From Mucidula mucida (taxonomy: Eukaryota > Basidiomycota > Agaricomycetes > Agaricales > Physalacriaceae): a stretch of DNA of 64,000 nucleotides. Position 1 is the stretch's first letter. Every line of letters begins with the position of its first letter. Position numbers and translations under genes: made by a program. Below are positions 31,948 to 41,763 of this stretch, in pieces. The stretch lies in the NCBI GenBank assembly GCA_015501055.1, contig JADNYV010000075.1, positions 1-64,000 on the forward strand. Direction: 5' to 3'. The notes beneath the pieces were generated by a model, which saw nothing but the letters and a program-made list of their open reading frames with translations, made no database searches and was not told where the DNA came from.

Positions 31948-32578
31948 ATGTCCACTAAAGTACCGCCTAGCACCTCTGACGCTATATTCTCGCTCTATGG
32001 ATCTTCCGTAATTGACGCGCCCGTTGACAAAGTATGGGAAATCCTTCTTGGTTTCAACGGATACAATACATGGTACATCTAGCCGCTTTTTGGCTGCTCA
32101 ACGCGTTTGATGCATGTCCAGGAACCCTTTCGTGTAGGTCTTGAGCTTCCATCTCCCGTCAAAATTCTCAATCTTTTTCATTATCAGACGTGATCAAAAG
32201 GTCACAGACCGAGCTGGCACTCCGACAGGGCATGAACTCGCTGAAGGGCAATACATGTCCATGTCCGTCAATCTACCTCCGTCTCTCAGCGACAGCGTCC
32301 CGTTCTATCAAAAGTCATCCGCTTTTGTGTGTTGCACCTACCTGGATAACGAGAATTACCGCGTCGCATGGTGTACAGCCTCGACGCCCAGGTGGCTTTT
32401 GCATGCGGAACGATGGCAGATGCTCACGGTAGACGTGGACGGACGCGTCAAGTACGAAAGCGTCGAAGTATTCAAAGGCATATTGGCGTACCTCGTTAGA
32501 TTCTTCGTTGGCAAGAATCTGCGTTTAGCATTTGACGCGATGGCGCAAGGATTAAAGGCAAAGGCCGAGAGTACTTGA
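31948..32578 (+). CDS. SRPBCC (START/Bet v 1-like) lipid-binding-fold protein
   Basis: About 175 residues from three exons. Introns run GTACAT..CAG after NTW and GTAGGT..CAG after NPFV, the middle exon being only 12 bases. The N-terminus has the helix-grip start SSVIDAPVDKVWEILLGFNGYNTWNPFV, and the end has the long C-terminal helix VRFFVGKNLRLAFDAMAQGLK. This is the arrangement of SRPBCC proteins, which enclose a hydrophobic ligand (polyketide, sterol or fatty acid). It has no signal peptide, so it is probably cytosolic. It is divergent from the secreted-protein gene across 358 bases. The ligand cannot be inferred. Confidence 0.75.
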
Positions 32579-32695
32579 ACCAGGTCAGGTCAATCATTTT
32601 CGGGTAGGGAAGTGGGTCGTCTACAATGCCAGCTTGTAATAGTAAAGCATGAGATGTTTCGGGTACGAATCTTTCTAACTCTATATCGACGTAGG

Positions 32696-34106
32696 CTACC
32701 AGCCGAGCTGTTCAAAGGACCATCCATATACTTGACCATGACTATCAGCTGTATTCGACACCCTCTGATTGCGATCCAATGCGGTAATTCTCTCAACATC
32801 TTCGTCTTGCAAGTTTGGAACCTGGGATAGACTCAGTTTCGTCTTCATCACATGTATCATCGGTACTTACAAGAAGGTTTTCCCTCTGTCGTGTTTCGTT
32901 GATGCTCTTCGGAAGAGCGACAGTCCCTCTAGCAGCATGCCACGCCAAGATAACCTGAGTGGGCGTAGCGTCATACCGTGTAGCAATCTGAGCGATTTCA
33001 GGATCAGTTCGGACAACGTTGCGGCCTGAAAGAGTCAATATGAGATCTCCCCATTCGAGTAAACCGACCTCCTGGGGTGTACGCGGCAATCATGATCCCC
33101 TTTCCCTTGCAGTACGACAGAAGCTCGTTCTGTGCCAGATATGGATGCATCCTACACAGTTTGTTGGTCACGATCGCTACAGCGGTCCAGTTTGACTCAC
33201 TCGACCTGGTTTATGGCAGGCGTAACCTCCGCGGTTAACGAAAGCTCTTCCAGTCTGTAAGATAGCTGTCAGCTGAGACACAAACTTGATGCAACTAGGG
33301 GAGCACTACGTCTTGATGGAAAAGTTGCTGACGCCGATCGCTCTGCAGGTCCCTCGGTGATAAGCAAGCTCTAGTTGCTTCCAAGAGTCGGCAAAGTGAT
33401 AGCGAGTCGTTAGTTTGTATGTCCCATCTGGGTTCTTCGGGAGATCAGAACCATCTGAACGGGTTGAGTATGTCTACAGGCAATCGTATCAGCCTTGGGT
33501 ACTAACCTTCGGAATCCGCACATTGAGGCCAATGTAAGAGGTACTTCATTGCTCCGTCGTCAATAGCCCCTTGATGAAGGGATGCATGACTGACCAGATC
33601 AATGTAAGTAGTCTTCAGATTGTTCAGGCTTTCTTCGATCGCGTCTTGAATGCAATGATGTTTCGTCCAACTGGGCTGCGTATCAGATCTGATGGTTAGC
33701 AGTTGAGCAAAACGTACTTCAGTTTGGTTGTTATAAAAATCTCTTCCCGAGGCACGCCACTCGATTCAATGGCCTCCGCGACGGCCGCTTCAGTCCCTGT
33801 AACATACACGTTAACTCGATAGATTATATGCTGTGAAATTCCAACCGTAGATGTTTGCGGTATCGATGTGTCGGTATCCAGCCTGACGTTAATTGAACAA
33901 AGCGTATTAATCGACAAATCGCATCTGTGTTGACCTTTAGTGCTGTAACAAGCCATCGTGCCGTGTCTTTGCCTTCTGGTACTTTGGCAGGCGACGCCCC
34001 GATGCCTGGTCGTTCGAGTTCAATACTGGGTGGATATAGAAAAAAATTGCGCACCAATTGCTGGAATATCAGCGCCGGTGTTGAGTTTAAACGTAGCAGG
34101 CGACAT
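32696..34106 (-). CDS. Aldo/keto reductase
   Basis: NADPH-dependent reductase of the AKR superfamily, roughly 310 residues. Exons join in frame through small GT..AG introns: MSPATFKLNTGADIPAIG, then VPEGKDTARWLVTALK, AGYRHIDTANIYG (catalytic Asp and Tyr), REEIFITTKL (catalytic Lys), DAIEESLNNLKTTYIDL, YLLHWPQC (catalytic His), AIGVSNFSIKTLEEL, TPAINQVECHPYL, then EIAQIATRYDATPTQVILAWH and LPKSINETRQRENLL (NADPH binding), ending VYGWSFEQLGW. All four tetrad residues are present. Start is ATG 34106-34104. Substrate is unknown; the family covers aldoses, aromatic aldehydes and ketones. Confidence 0.88.
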
Positions 34107-34269
34107 CTGCTGTGGTGGATGACTCGGATAAGTAGTGGCAAACAACAAACAACAAACAACAGACGCGTCCATAGACGTCCATCAACGATCACAACTTGAT
34201 CACAACCCTTATCTCGCTTTGTAAAGGCTACACTTTACTCTAACACGCGACTGACTAAAATTCAAAGAT

Positions 34270-34998
34270 ATGACAGAGTCATTCACCTCGCTGACCCCCA
34301 CCCAAATCCGCTCGCAGCCCCGACAAACCACGTTCACCGACACCCAACAAGCTCTGCAATCCGATGTTGACACCATAGTCGGCGACATCAAAAGTCGCTC
34401 TCCAACACATATCACACTTCTCGAGCTGCAGAAAATCATGGACTACAAGCTCGCTTTTGGCCAGAACCGTCCTGCGCTCCGCGCTCTCATCAAGAAAAAC
34501 TCTGCCGCGCAAGTGCAGGAGGTCACTGAGCGAGCTCTGCGAGGGTCACCCGCAGACGGCGAATGGGATAGCCTGAAAGCGGCCGTCGACATTCTCTGCG
34601 AGCTCAAGGGTGTGGGGCCTGCCACAGCGTCGCTCATCCTGAGTCTCATATATCCCCGTGATATAGCCTTTTTCTCCGATGAGGCCACCGTTGATGTGCT
34701 CGCCCTTGCGGGCGGCAGAAAGGCTATCAAGTACACGCATGCGACGTACAAGGCGCTCTATGATGCTCTCGGAGCCATGACGTCTACGATCAACCAGAAC
34801 GCATCGGAGGACCCTTTAGGTCGCGGGGAGCTGGAGAGAGCGATATGGCACTCTGTCCGGCTCAAGGATTCAGAATCCGCAACTCATGTCGTCAAACCTT
34901 CAAAGCGCAAGTCGGATGGGGATGACCGAGAGAAACCTTCAAAAAGGAAACGGACAATAAAACGGCAAGTTATTATATATTATTCTTCGACGCAATGA
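34270..34998 (+). CDS. Helix-hairpin-helix protein of DNA-glycosylase-like fold
   Basis: 242 residues in one exon. The N-terminal half is helical with ITLLELQKIMDYKLAFG and RPALRALIKKNS. In the middle, LCELKGVGPATASLILSLIYP is a helix-hairpin-helix motif as in HhH-GPD DNA glycosylases. FFSDEATVDVL follows, where the catalytic Asp region would lie. No catalytic Lys or iron-sulfur Cys cluster is seen, so enzyme activity is doubtful. The tail is a basic KRK-rich nuclear-localisation-like stretch. A GCAAGT..CAG pair (34964-35020) would remove the last residues and end the protein at KRKRTIKR with a TAA at 35022-35024. It is divergent from the aldo/keto reductase with only 163 bases between starts. 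Confidence 0.65.
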   Translation: MTESFTSLTPTQIRSQPRQTTFTDTQQALQSDVDTIVGDIKSRSPTHITLLELQKIMDYKLAFGQNRPALRALIKKNSAAQVQEVTERALRGSPADGEWDSLKAAVDILCELKGVGPATASLILSLIYPRDIAFFSDEATVDVLALAGGRKAIKYTHATYKALYDALGAMTSTINQNASEDPLGRGELERAIWHSVRLKDSESATHVVKPSKRKSDGDDREKPSKRKRTIKRQVIIYYSSTQ

Positions 34999-35024
34999 TG
35001 ATCTGCTTATCCGTTATCAGCTAA

Positions 35025-35657
35025 AGCCGAACGACTCCCGCTGTTCTTTTTCTGATAATGCCTCTAGCCTATGAATGGTACGGATCTCATGGAACCATGC
35101 TTTCAAATTGGTCTGAACTTTGCAAGGTGGGACTTGGTGTACTCTGTGCATGCATTCCTATGAAGTTTTCCTCTGCCAGTCGAGTGCTGGCAGTACCTCG
35201 TTTGTTATACGCCTACCATGGGCTGTCCAGAGCGCTCCTATAAATTTCACGCTATAATGTTCACAACGGGCAGGCGACGTCTATAATTGGTATACAAGAA
35301 CAGGTTGTTCCATCGAATTACTCATCAATGGAATATCCTTCAGAGTAGGCGCCATGTCAAGTCAGATGAAAGAAAAATGCAGCTGAATACGTGATCCTTT
35401 TTTGCATCATCTCCTGTGAAAACCTGTCCTGGACCAATCTATAAGACACATCAATCCGCGAATGTTAGCTCAAATGCTAGCGCCCAAACATATTCTATTG
35501 CGGCAGCTCCATGGCCTGCCATGCAGGCCCTACTTATTACATCGTTGTCGTAGTGGTAGTAATAGGTACGTATCATCGTCCACAGAAATAGTATAGGCGT
35601 AGTACAATAAGTCGATGCAATATAGATACAATTGGCGGGTGTGGAAGGCCCGTTCAT
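35025..35657. other. Intergenic, no supported gene
   Basis: About 630 bases between the convergent HhH and four-TM genes. Only 3' UTR-like sequence is seen. Confidence 0.4.
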
Positions 35658-36592
35658 TTACGCGTTACCAGCGGGTTTCGGGGCATAACGAGGGAGAGAC
35701 TCCATCGGCTTTGAGATGAGGTATCCTTTCAGACCAGCTGCTTTCTCGCCCTGACGTCCAAATCCAAGACTCGACTTGAAGCTCGGACTTGGGGAGGAGG
35801 AGTTCTTCTCTTCGTCGTGGGAGAACGCCTTGGAGACAAACGAGGCAGCAGCAGCGGTTGGGACTGGGATGCCCGCGACATGTGTGGGAAGGGCGCTCTT
35901 TGCTGCGCTCTTGGCGTGGTCGCGCCATGAGGTGACGGATCGCTTGGACTTGGCGCCTTGACGGAAGATGAGCCCGAGGAAGATGTTTAGGCAGCCAATG
36001 GCGAAGAGGAAGAAGGCGGAAACCAAGGTGAAGTCGTCGACGTGGTGAGAGAGAATAGCAGCGCCGATTCTAGAAATACAGAGTGAGATGGGCAAAGGGG
36101 ATGGTTAAGAGGCGTTCACTGACAAGCATTGAATAATTCCCAATGCACCTAAGCCAAAGTCTTCACCGAGAATGGGGAAGAAACGTTGGAAGAAGGAGGC
36201 GGGCCACCCGACCTCGGACAGGATGAGGAACACAGTCTGAAAGATGATCAAGAGCCGGTTGAGAACGGCCCAAAATATGCCCGCAGCCTGGTTTGGGACG
36301 GTGCTGCCTCTGAAAGAAGATGAACAAATGGCGAACGGAAATGTGTGAAAGAACTTGCTCGATGTAATCGCAGTCGGTCAAGTCCTTGTCTTCTCCGGCA
36401 GCCAGAAACTTGTTGACGGCCTGGACGTCATGCACGAGAGTGACAATGTTGCTTGAAAAGACGAGTAGGAGGGCGATGATGCTCAGAACGCGAACGCCAT
36501 TGAGGCCGATGAAGATGTCTACGGGAGGATTGTCAGCGATATTATTGCCATCCAAGAAGCGAGGGTGACTGACAAGCACGGGGAGGAAGCAT
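35658..36592 (-). CDS. Four-TM fungal membrane protein, uses a GC-AG intron
   Basis: Exons from ATG 36592 give MLPPRAYIFIGLNGVRV, a first membrane segment (LSIIALLLVFSSNIVTLV), a polar loop ending DCDYIE, then STVPNQAAGIFWAVL, LLIIFQTVFLILSEVG, FGLGALGIIQCLIGAA and FTLVSAFFLFAIGCLNIFLG. So there are four membrane segments, then a Ser/Lys-rich cytosolic tail with SPSPSFKSSLGFGRQ. The second intron (36358-36310) starts GCAAGT and ends CAG; only this GC-AG form keeps the frame. It resembles uncharacterised four-TM proteins of filamentous fungi; function unknown. It is divergent from LHS1, 492 bases apart. Confidence 0.7.
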
Positions 36593-36982
36593 CTTGGACA
36601 ATGAGCACCAGGCTTTGAGATTCGGGTAAGATAGATTCAGACGTGAAGTGGTTCAGCACGGCTGAACCAGGCGTTAATGAGCGTTAAAAGGAGAGAAAGG
36701 TGGTGGTCGTGAAAGTGGGAGGACAGATGGAAGGGGAAGGGAGGGAAAGGGCCTATTGTCCTTTTATAATTACCTCAAAGGGCGCCGTCCATTGTACTTT
36801 GTGAACAATGGAGGAACAATAGCATGGTTACGTAAGCCGCCGGTGTCAAGCGGGACCATACTTTACCGTATGATGCTGCGTTTGGAACAAATAGATCTTG
36901 CATCTAATAGAAAAAGACGGAGGGAAATCAGGAAACCAGAAGGACTTGGAAACAACGCCAAGGGCCAAGGCCAGCTCGGTCC

Positions 36983-37016
36983 ACGTGATCCTCACCGCCA
37001 CGTGTCACTCGACGTG
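36983..37016 (+). promoter_or_regulatory. Three ACGTG cores upstream of LHS1
   Basis: ACGTG occurs at 36983-36987, 37000-37004 and 37012-37016, within 102 bases of the LHS1 start codon; two of the three are followed by TC. bZIP factors of the Hac1/XBP1 type bind ACGTG cores in unfolded-protein-response elements, so this is a candidate UPR site for an ER chaperone gene. Confidence 0.4.
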
Positions 37017-37084
37017 TCGGTTACCGTTTTGGTCTCGACTCTCGATATAACGTCCATGCCCAGTCTCTTCCATCTGCTTTGAAA

Positions 37085-39950
37085 ATGCGGACATTATCTC
37101 TGCTTTTCCTCTCATTCTTGGCGGCGTTTCTGCCATCGACGCTGGGGGCCGTGCTCGCCATCGACTATGGCACGGACTGGATAAAGGCGTCTCTGATGAA
37201 GCCAGGGGTCCCCTTCGACGTACTGCTCAACAAGGACTCGAAACGAAAAATCCAGGCGTCGGTTGGATGGAAAAAGGACGACCGCTTATTCGGCTCGGAC
37301 GCCTTTAATCTGGTATGTGCGCAGCGAGTATCGAAGCGTGTTCGCTGACGGGCTACGCAGGCTTCCAGATTTCCTTCAGATTCGTTTTCGTCAATAAAGC
37401 TGCTCCAGGCCGCACCGTACGACTCACACCCCGTGTCTTACTTTAGGAAGATATCGACCGCCGACGTTGTCGAGACTCCGCGGCTCACTGCAGCGCTTCG
37501 TCGGAGTGACGGAACAGAATGGAGCATTGAAGAGCTCGTCGCCATGGAATTCGCGTATGTCAAGGGCCTCGCAGAGTCTCTCGCTGGCGAGAAGGTCCAG
37601 GACGTCGTCGTAACCGTGCCCCCGTACTATACGCAGTTTGAACGAGATGCCGTTGCGGACGCGATTGAGATATCGGGTCTGCGTACTCTCGCTCTCATCA
37701 ACGACGGCACGGCAGTCGCAGTCAACTACGCCATGACTCGCACCTTTGCCAACGAAGAGTACCATGTCATCTACGATGCTGGGGCGTCCTCTATATGCGC
37801 CACAGTTGTGTCCTTTTCCTCCGACGCGACTCCCTCGACCAGTATCGCCGTAAAAGGTGTCGGCTATGACCGCCATCTTGGTGGCACAGAGCTCGACCGC
37901 CGCTTACGTGAACTTTTGGCCGACGATTTCATCGCCAAGCACAAACGAGACATCCGTCAAGACAAACGAGGCATGGCCAAGCTCTGGAAAGAGGCAGGTC
38001 GTATAAAGGCCATTCTTAGTGCAAACACCGAGGCTGTTGCCAATGTCGAGAGTCTCGCCTGGGATATTGACTTCAAGACCAAAGTCACTCGCGCTGCTTT
38101 TGAGGCTGCATGCGAAGACTTGAAGGGCAAGTACTCGCAGCCCATCTATGACGCGCTGCTTCACGCTGGTCTGAGTTTGGTATGTACATTTTTTCGCCTT
38201 GTTTTCTTATCCTAATTGTTCCATAGGACCAAGTATCGTCCGTTATCCTGATGGGTGGTGGCACGAGAACACCCATGGTGCAGGCTGCAGTTCGCGCCGC
38301 AGTCGGAGACGAGAAGATTGCCTTGAACGTTAACGCCGACGAGGCCGCCGTACTAGGTGCTGCCCTTCACGGAGCCAGCCTCAGCAGGCAATTCAAGACC
38401 AAGGACATTAAGGTTTCCGATATCTCCCTTCATGACATTCAGGCGTCATATTTCGCCGCCGCCGCTTCTCCCAATACCAAACCGCGAAGCATATCTACTC
38501 TCATTTTCCCCTCTGGTTCAAAGGCCGGTACCAAAAAGACCTTGACGTTGAAGCGCAAGGAGGATTTCCGCATTCACATCGATTATAAGAAAGAGGCAGC
38601 TCCGTATGTCTTTTTTCTCTTCATATATGCGTCTGTTCTAACCTTTCTTCAGAGGGTTCCCTACCAGGATACTCGAGGTTGAACTCGAAGGAGTGACAGA
38701 GGCAATCGGTAATTTAACTGAACGGGGAGCGATCGATCCTGTGGTTAAAGCCACCCTCATGCTTTCCGAGTCTGGTTTCGTATCAGTCACGGAGGCTGTT
38801 GCCTTTGGTGAAATCAAAGATGAATCAATCGCTGGTAAGTCTCCCGTTTATGCCTAGTGAATTATATTCAACGTTTTCTAGGCAAACTCAAAGGTTTCTT
38901 TGGCGCTGGGTCCTCATCTTCGTCGGACAGTGAAGAGGCGACCAAAGAGGCTAGCGGCGAGTCTTCTTCCGCCGCTGAAGCAGAACCGTCAAGCGAAGTC
39001 AAGGAAGAAAAGCCTCCGGTTCCCAACACCATTCAGTTGAACTTCACATCTTATTTCACGTCGATACCTCCCATGACGGTCGCCGAGAAGAGGACTGCCC
39101 GAAGCAGGTATGCATCATATTATAGTAGGAGCAGGCATCGTGCTAACCGAGTTCTATAGATTGCGCGCCATGGACTTGGAAGAGAACGCCAAGAACAAGA
39201 AAGAAGAGGCTAGAAACACTTTAGAAGGTTATCTTTATAAACTTCGGGATCTTTTGGACGAGGAGAATACGTCGACGCCTTTCAAGGTGTGCTCCCAGCC
39301 GTCTGAAAGGACTACCATACAAGAAAAGATGGAGGAGACGCTGCACTGGTTGCACGACAAGGGTGACATCGCGGAGACTTCCCAGTTCCTTGACAAGCGC
39401 ATCGCTCTCGAGTACGTTCTCCTGTGTCCTTTGCAGCGTTCGATTGACGTCTTCTTTTAGGAGCCTCGAACGCCCTATCGTCCACCGCTACCAAGAAAAA
39501 GAGGCATTCCCTCAAACTCTGAACAACAGCCAGATGTGGAATTGGAGCACTCGCCTGTTCCTCACGGAGGCTCGGCAAAATCTCACCGCCGAATTGGAGG
39601 CGGATCTGCCTTCCAAGTGGACAAAGGAAGAGCTCGACGCGCTGGAGAAGACGCTCAAGGAGCACGAGACCTGGTTGAACACGTACGTGGAGAAGCAAAA
39701 GGCGGTGAAGCCCAACCAGGATCCCGTCATCGAGACGACGGAGATGAAGGCTCGCGCAAAGGTGTTGGAGACGCATCTGCAGAAGCTGTGGAAGAGGAAG
39801 ACGCCGAAGCCACGCAAGACGAGCACGACGAGCACGCCCGTGGCTACTGCGACGGAGGAGCCTATCACGGAAGGGACGGAGGTGCCAATACCACCAGAGG
39901 ATGAGCAGGTCCCGCTCAAGGCGCCCGAGGACATTCACGATGAGTTGTAA
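37085..39950 (+). CDS. LHS1: ER lumenal Hsp70/Hsp110-family chaperone LHS1 (GRP170-like)
   Basis: 857 residues from seven exons (37085-37312, 37361-38179, 38227-38603, 38653-38834, 38882-39107, 39160-39411, 39461-39950), all GT..AG and all in frame. A signal peptide (LSLLFLSFLAAFLPSTLGA) precedes an Hsp70-type ATPase domain: AVLAIDYGTDWIKASL, VVVTVPPYYTQFERDA, ALINDGTAVAVNYA, VIYDAGASS and ILMGGGTRTPMVQ. The degenerate middle carries a Ser/Glu-rich acidic loop (SSSSSDSEEATKEAS), followed by a long charged helical C-terminus. It ends in HDEL, the ER retention signal. The GRP170/Lhs1 family acts as nucleotide exchange factor and holdase for BiP/Kar2 in protein import and folding. It is one of the clean long genes here. 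Confidence 0.92.
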
Positions 39951-41081
39951 TGCGTAACGGTGGAATAGATATACTAATAGTCTTCCGAGTAACTTAGCTG
40001 TAATTTAAGTAGAGGAAGAGGGGTTACGAGAGCGTGGACGGCGTGTATTCTCCAAGGTACTTCATGCTCGAAGTGGACAGAAGGTTGGATAGGTATGAAA
40101 GATCTTCGCCCTAAAACGGCCCATTTGTTTTCACTCGCTGACTCGAGATGATGTAAGTGCCCAGAGAGTGCACACGCCTCGCGTGCTTGTGTCATGGCAA
40201 GTTCATGTGCATATATTGCTCTGTGCGCCCTGCGCATTAATGTAAGCTTTTGAAACCAACTTGTCTGTATTATGCTCCGGGTTCAGCCTCAAATACGGAC
40301 AATCCATGCGTACTCTCGAGCTTGTGTTGTAGCCGGGCATGTCACGATGTTCGACTCGACTAGATGCTTTTGTGTCGATCAAGCTGGTCAAAGTAAAACG
40401 TATATCATACGGCTATAAACACCAAGTGCCACGAAGTGTAGAGGATGCTTACAGGAGACTAGGTCGTAGCCTTCATCACTCGAAGCCATAGAAGTAGTAT
40501 ACCAAAAGGAGTGGATGATGGTGGTGGGCAGCCGTCTGCGGCGTGCGTTGACGTTGATCGGAAGTAATCATAAATGAAGCAGACAGAAAGGCACTGAAGA
40601 AGTGCATGTCAGTGCATACTTAGTCCAAATGATTTACTGGGAAAGGGGCGTGATCGGTCCCGTTATGGTTTTATTTCCGATCATCGCGTGGGCTCACGCG
40701 ATCGGCTCTCGGCCGCGATCGCATCTGGTTCCGGGCTCCGAGTTCTGTGTTCCTTGCTCTCCTCTTTCCCGCCGCCGCGTCGTCTGTCGTTGTTGCGCTT
40801 ATTCCCGGCCACCGGTGGAGCCAAAAGTTTCTGATTCTAATACTGTATCTGATCTAAACCTACTGTATTTGATCTACTCTCCTCTGCTTACAATGAGAGT
40901 TGATTTTCTTCCTTAATCGAGTCTGGAACATCGTCGCGTTCATGATCCCGCTCTTCCCCACGGTCGAACTTTCAGGAGGGCAGGGCATCTATCTCTACTA
41001 GCATCTTCCCTAGCATCTTCATCTACTTCACAGAAAGCATTATGATGAATCACACTGGAACGAGTCGAGGATCTACGAAGT
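39951..41081. other. Intergenic, no supported gene
   Basis: About 1.1 kb 3' of LHS1. Short ORFs only; no domain, no inverted repeat noticed. Confidence 0.4.
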
Positions 41082-41723
41082 ATGATTTTCTGCATGTTGC
41101 CATCTGATACAATAGCTTACGATGTTTACAGCAGCATCCTGCGTGACACCAGAAAAGTACAGAAAACACTTCCTCTACTATCGGAACTGCCCTGCATGTG
41201 CTGTGGTCGTCTCATCACATCTGCGACGATCACACTGCCATGCGGAGAGATATACAAGTCGTTCGGAGGAGCGTGGATTTTGGATTGCGGTCATGTGCTT
41301 GATGCGTATTGCGTTGCTGATATCCTCAAGCCGCAATCCTTTCAGATCATTGATATTGAGGTAGCGGCTGAAGAAATGGGGCGGCCTCCAGATGAATCAT
41401 CATGCTGCATCGAGAAAGTGTATTTATGTCGTTTCCCGGAGTGTGCTGGCTCCTTCTCCATCATTCCAAGACATCCCGAACTTCCTTTTCACGACACGTT
41501 CTTGTCGTATTCTCATGCAGATGGCCCATGGACTTTTGCTCCGAATGCCAATGGACTTTGCACGTTGACGCCATACTGGAACTGGGGTATGAATCATCAT
41601 GTTCATGGAACACTCGATGATCTGTATAATGCGGGTTACGATGTAATTGAGCAGTTGAAATGTTTTGATTCGCAGCGTAGTAGTCCCAAGTATTACGTGC
41701 CCGTACAATATATCTTAAAGTAG
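41082..41723 (+). CDS. Hypothetical Cys/His-rich protein, RING-like spacing
   Basis: 213 residues in one exon. Near residues 38-80 a Cys-rich part reads LPCMCCGRLI, TLPCGEIY, ILDCGHVLDAYC, and later YLCRFPECAGSF; the CxxC .. CGHxxxxxC layout recalls a degenerate RING finger. The rest has aromatic-rich polar sequence and no membrane segment. It is convergent with the Crypton relic, 40 bases apart, so it could be a passenger of that element or an unrelated gene. I do not recognise the family. Confidence 0.45.
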   Translation: MIFCMLPSDTIAYDVYSSILRDTRKVQKTLPLLSELPCMCCGRLITSATITLPCGEIYKSFGGAWILDCGHVLDAYCVADILKPQSFQIIDIEVAAEEMGRPPDESSCCIEKVYLCRFPECAGSFSIIPRHPELPFHDTFLSYSHADGPWTFAPNANGLCTLTPYWNWGMNHHVHGTLDDLYNAGYDVIEQLKCFDSQRSSPKYYVPVQYILK

Positions 41724-41763
41724 TTCTAGTATGTTATGTCATATAGCATTCTAATCTCTCTTT

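Noticed and set aside
36983..37016. Palindromic CACGTG boxes as bHLH sites
   Set aside because: Only the first core (CCACGTGA) is a full E-box; the other two are ACGTGTC, so a bZIP reading fits all three better.
39312..39938. 208-codon minus-strand ORF opposite the LHS1 3' exon
   Set aside because: Arg/Leu-rich antisense of the charged LHS1 C-terminus, which ends in HDEL and splices cleanly.
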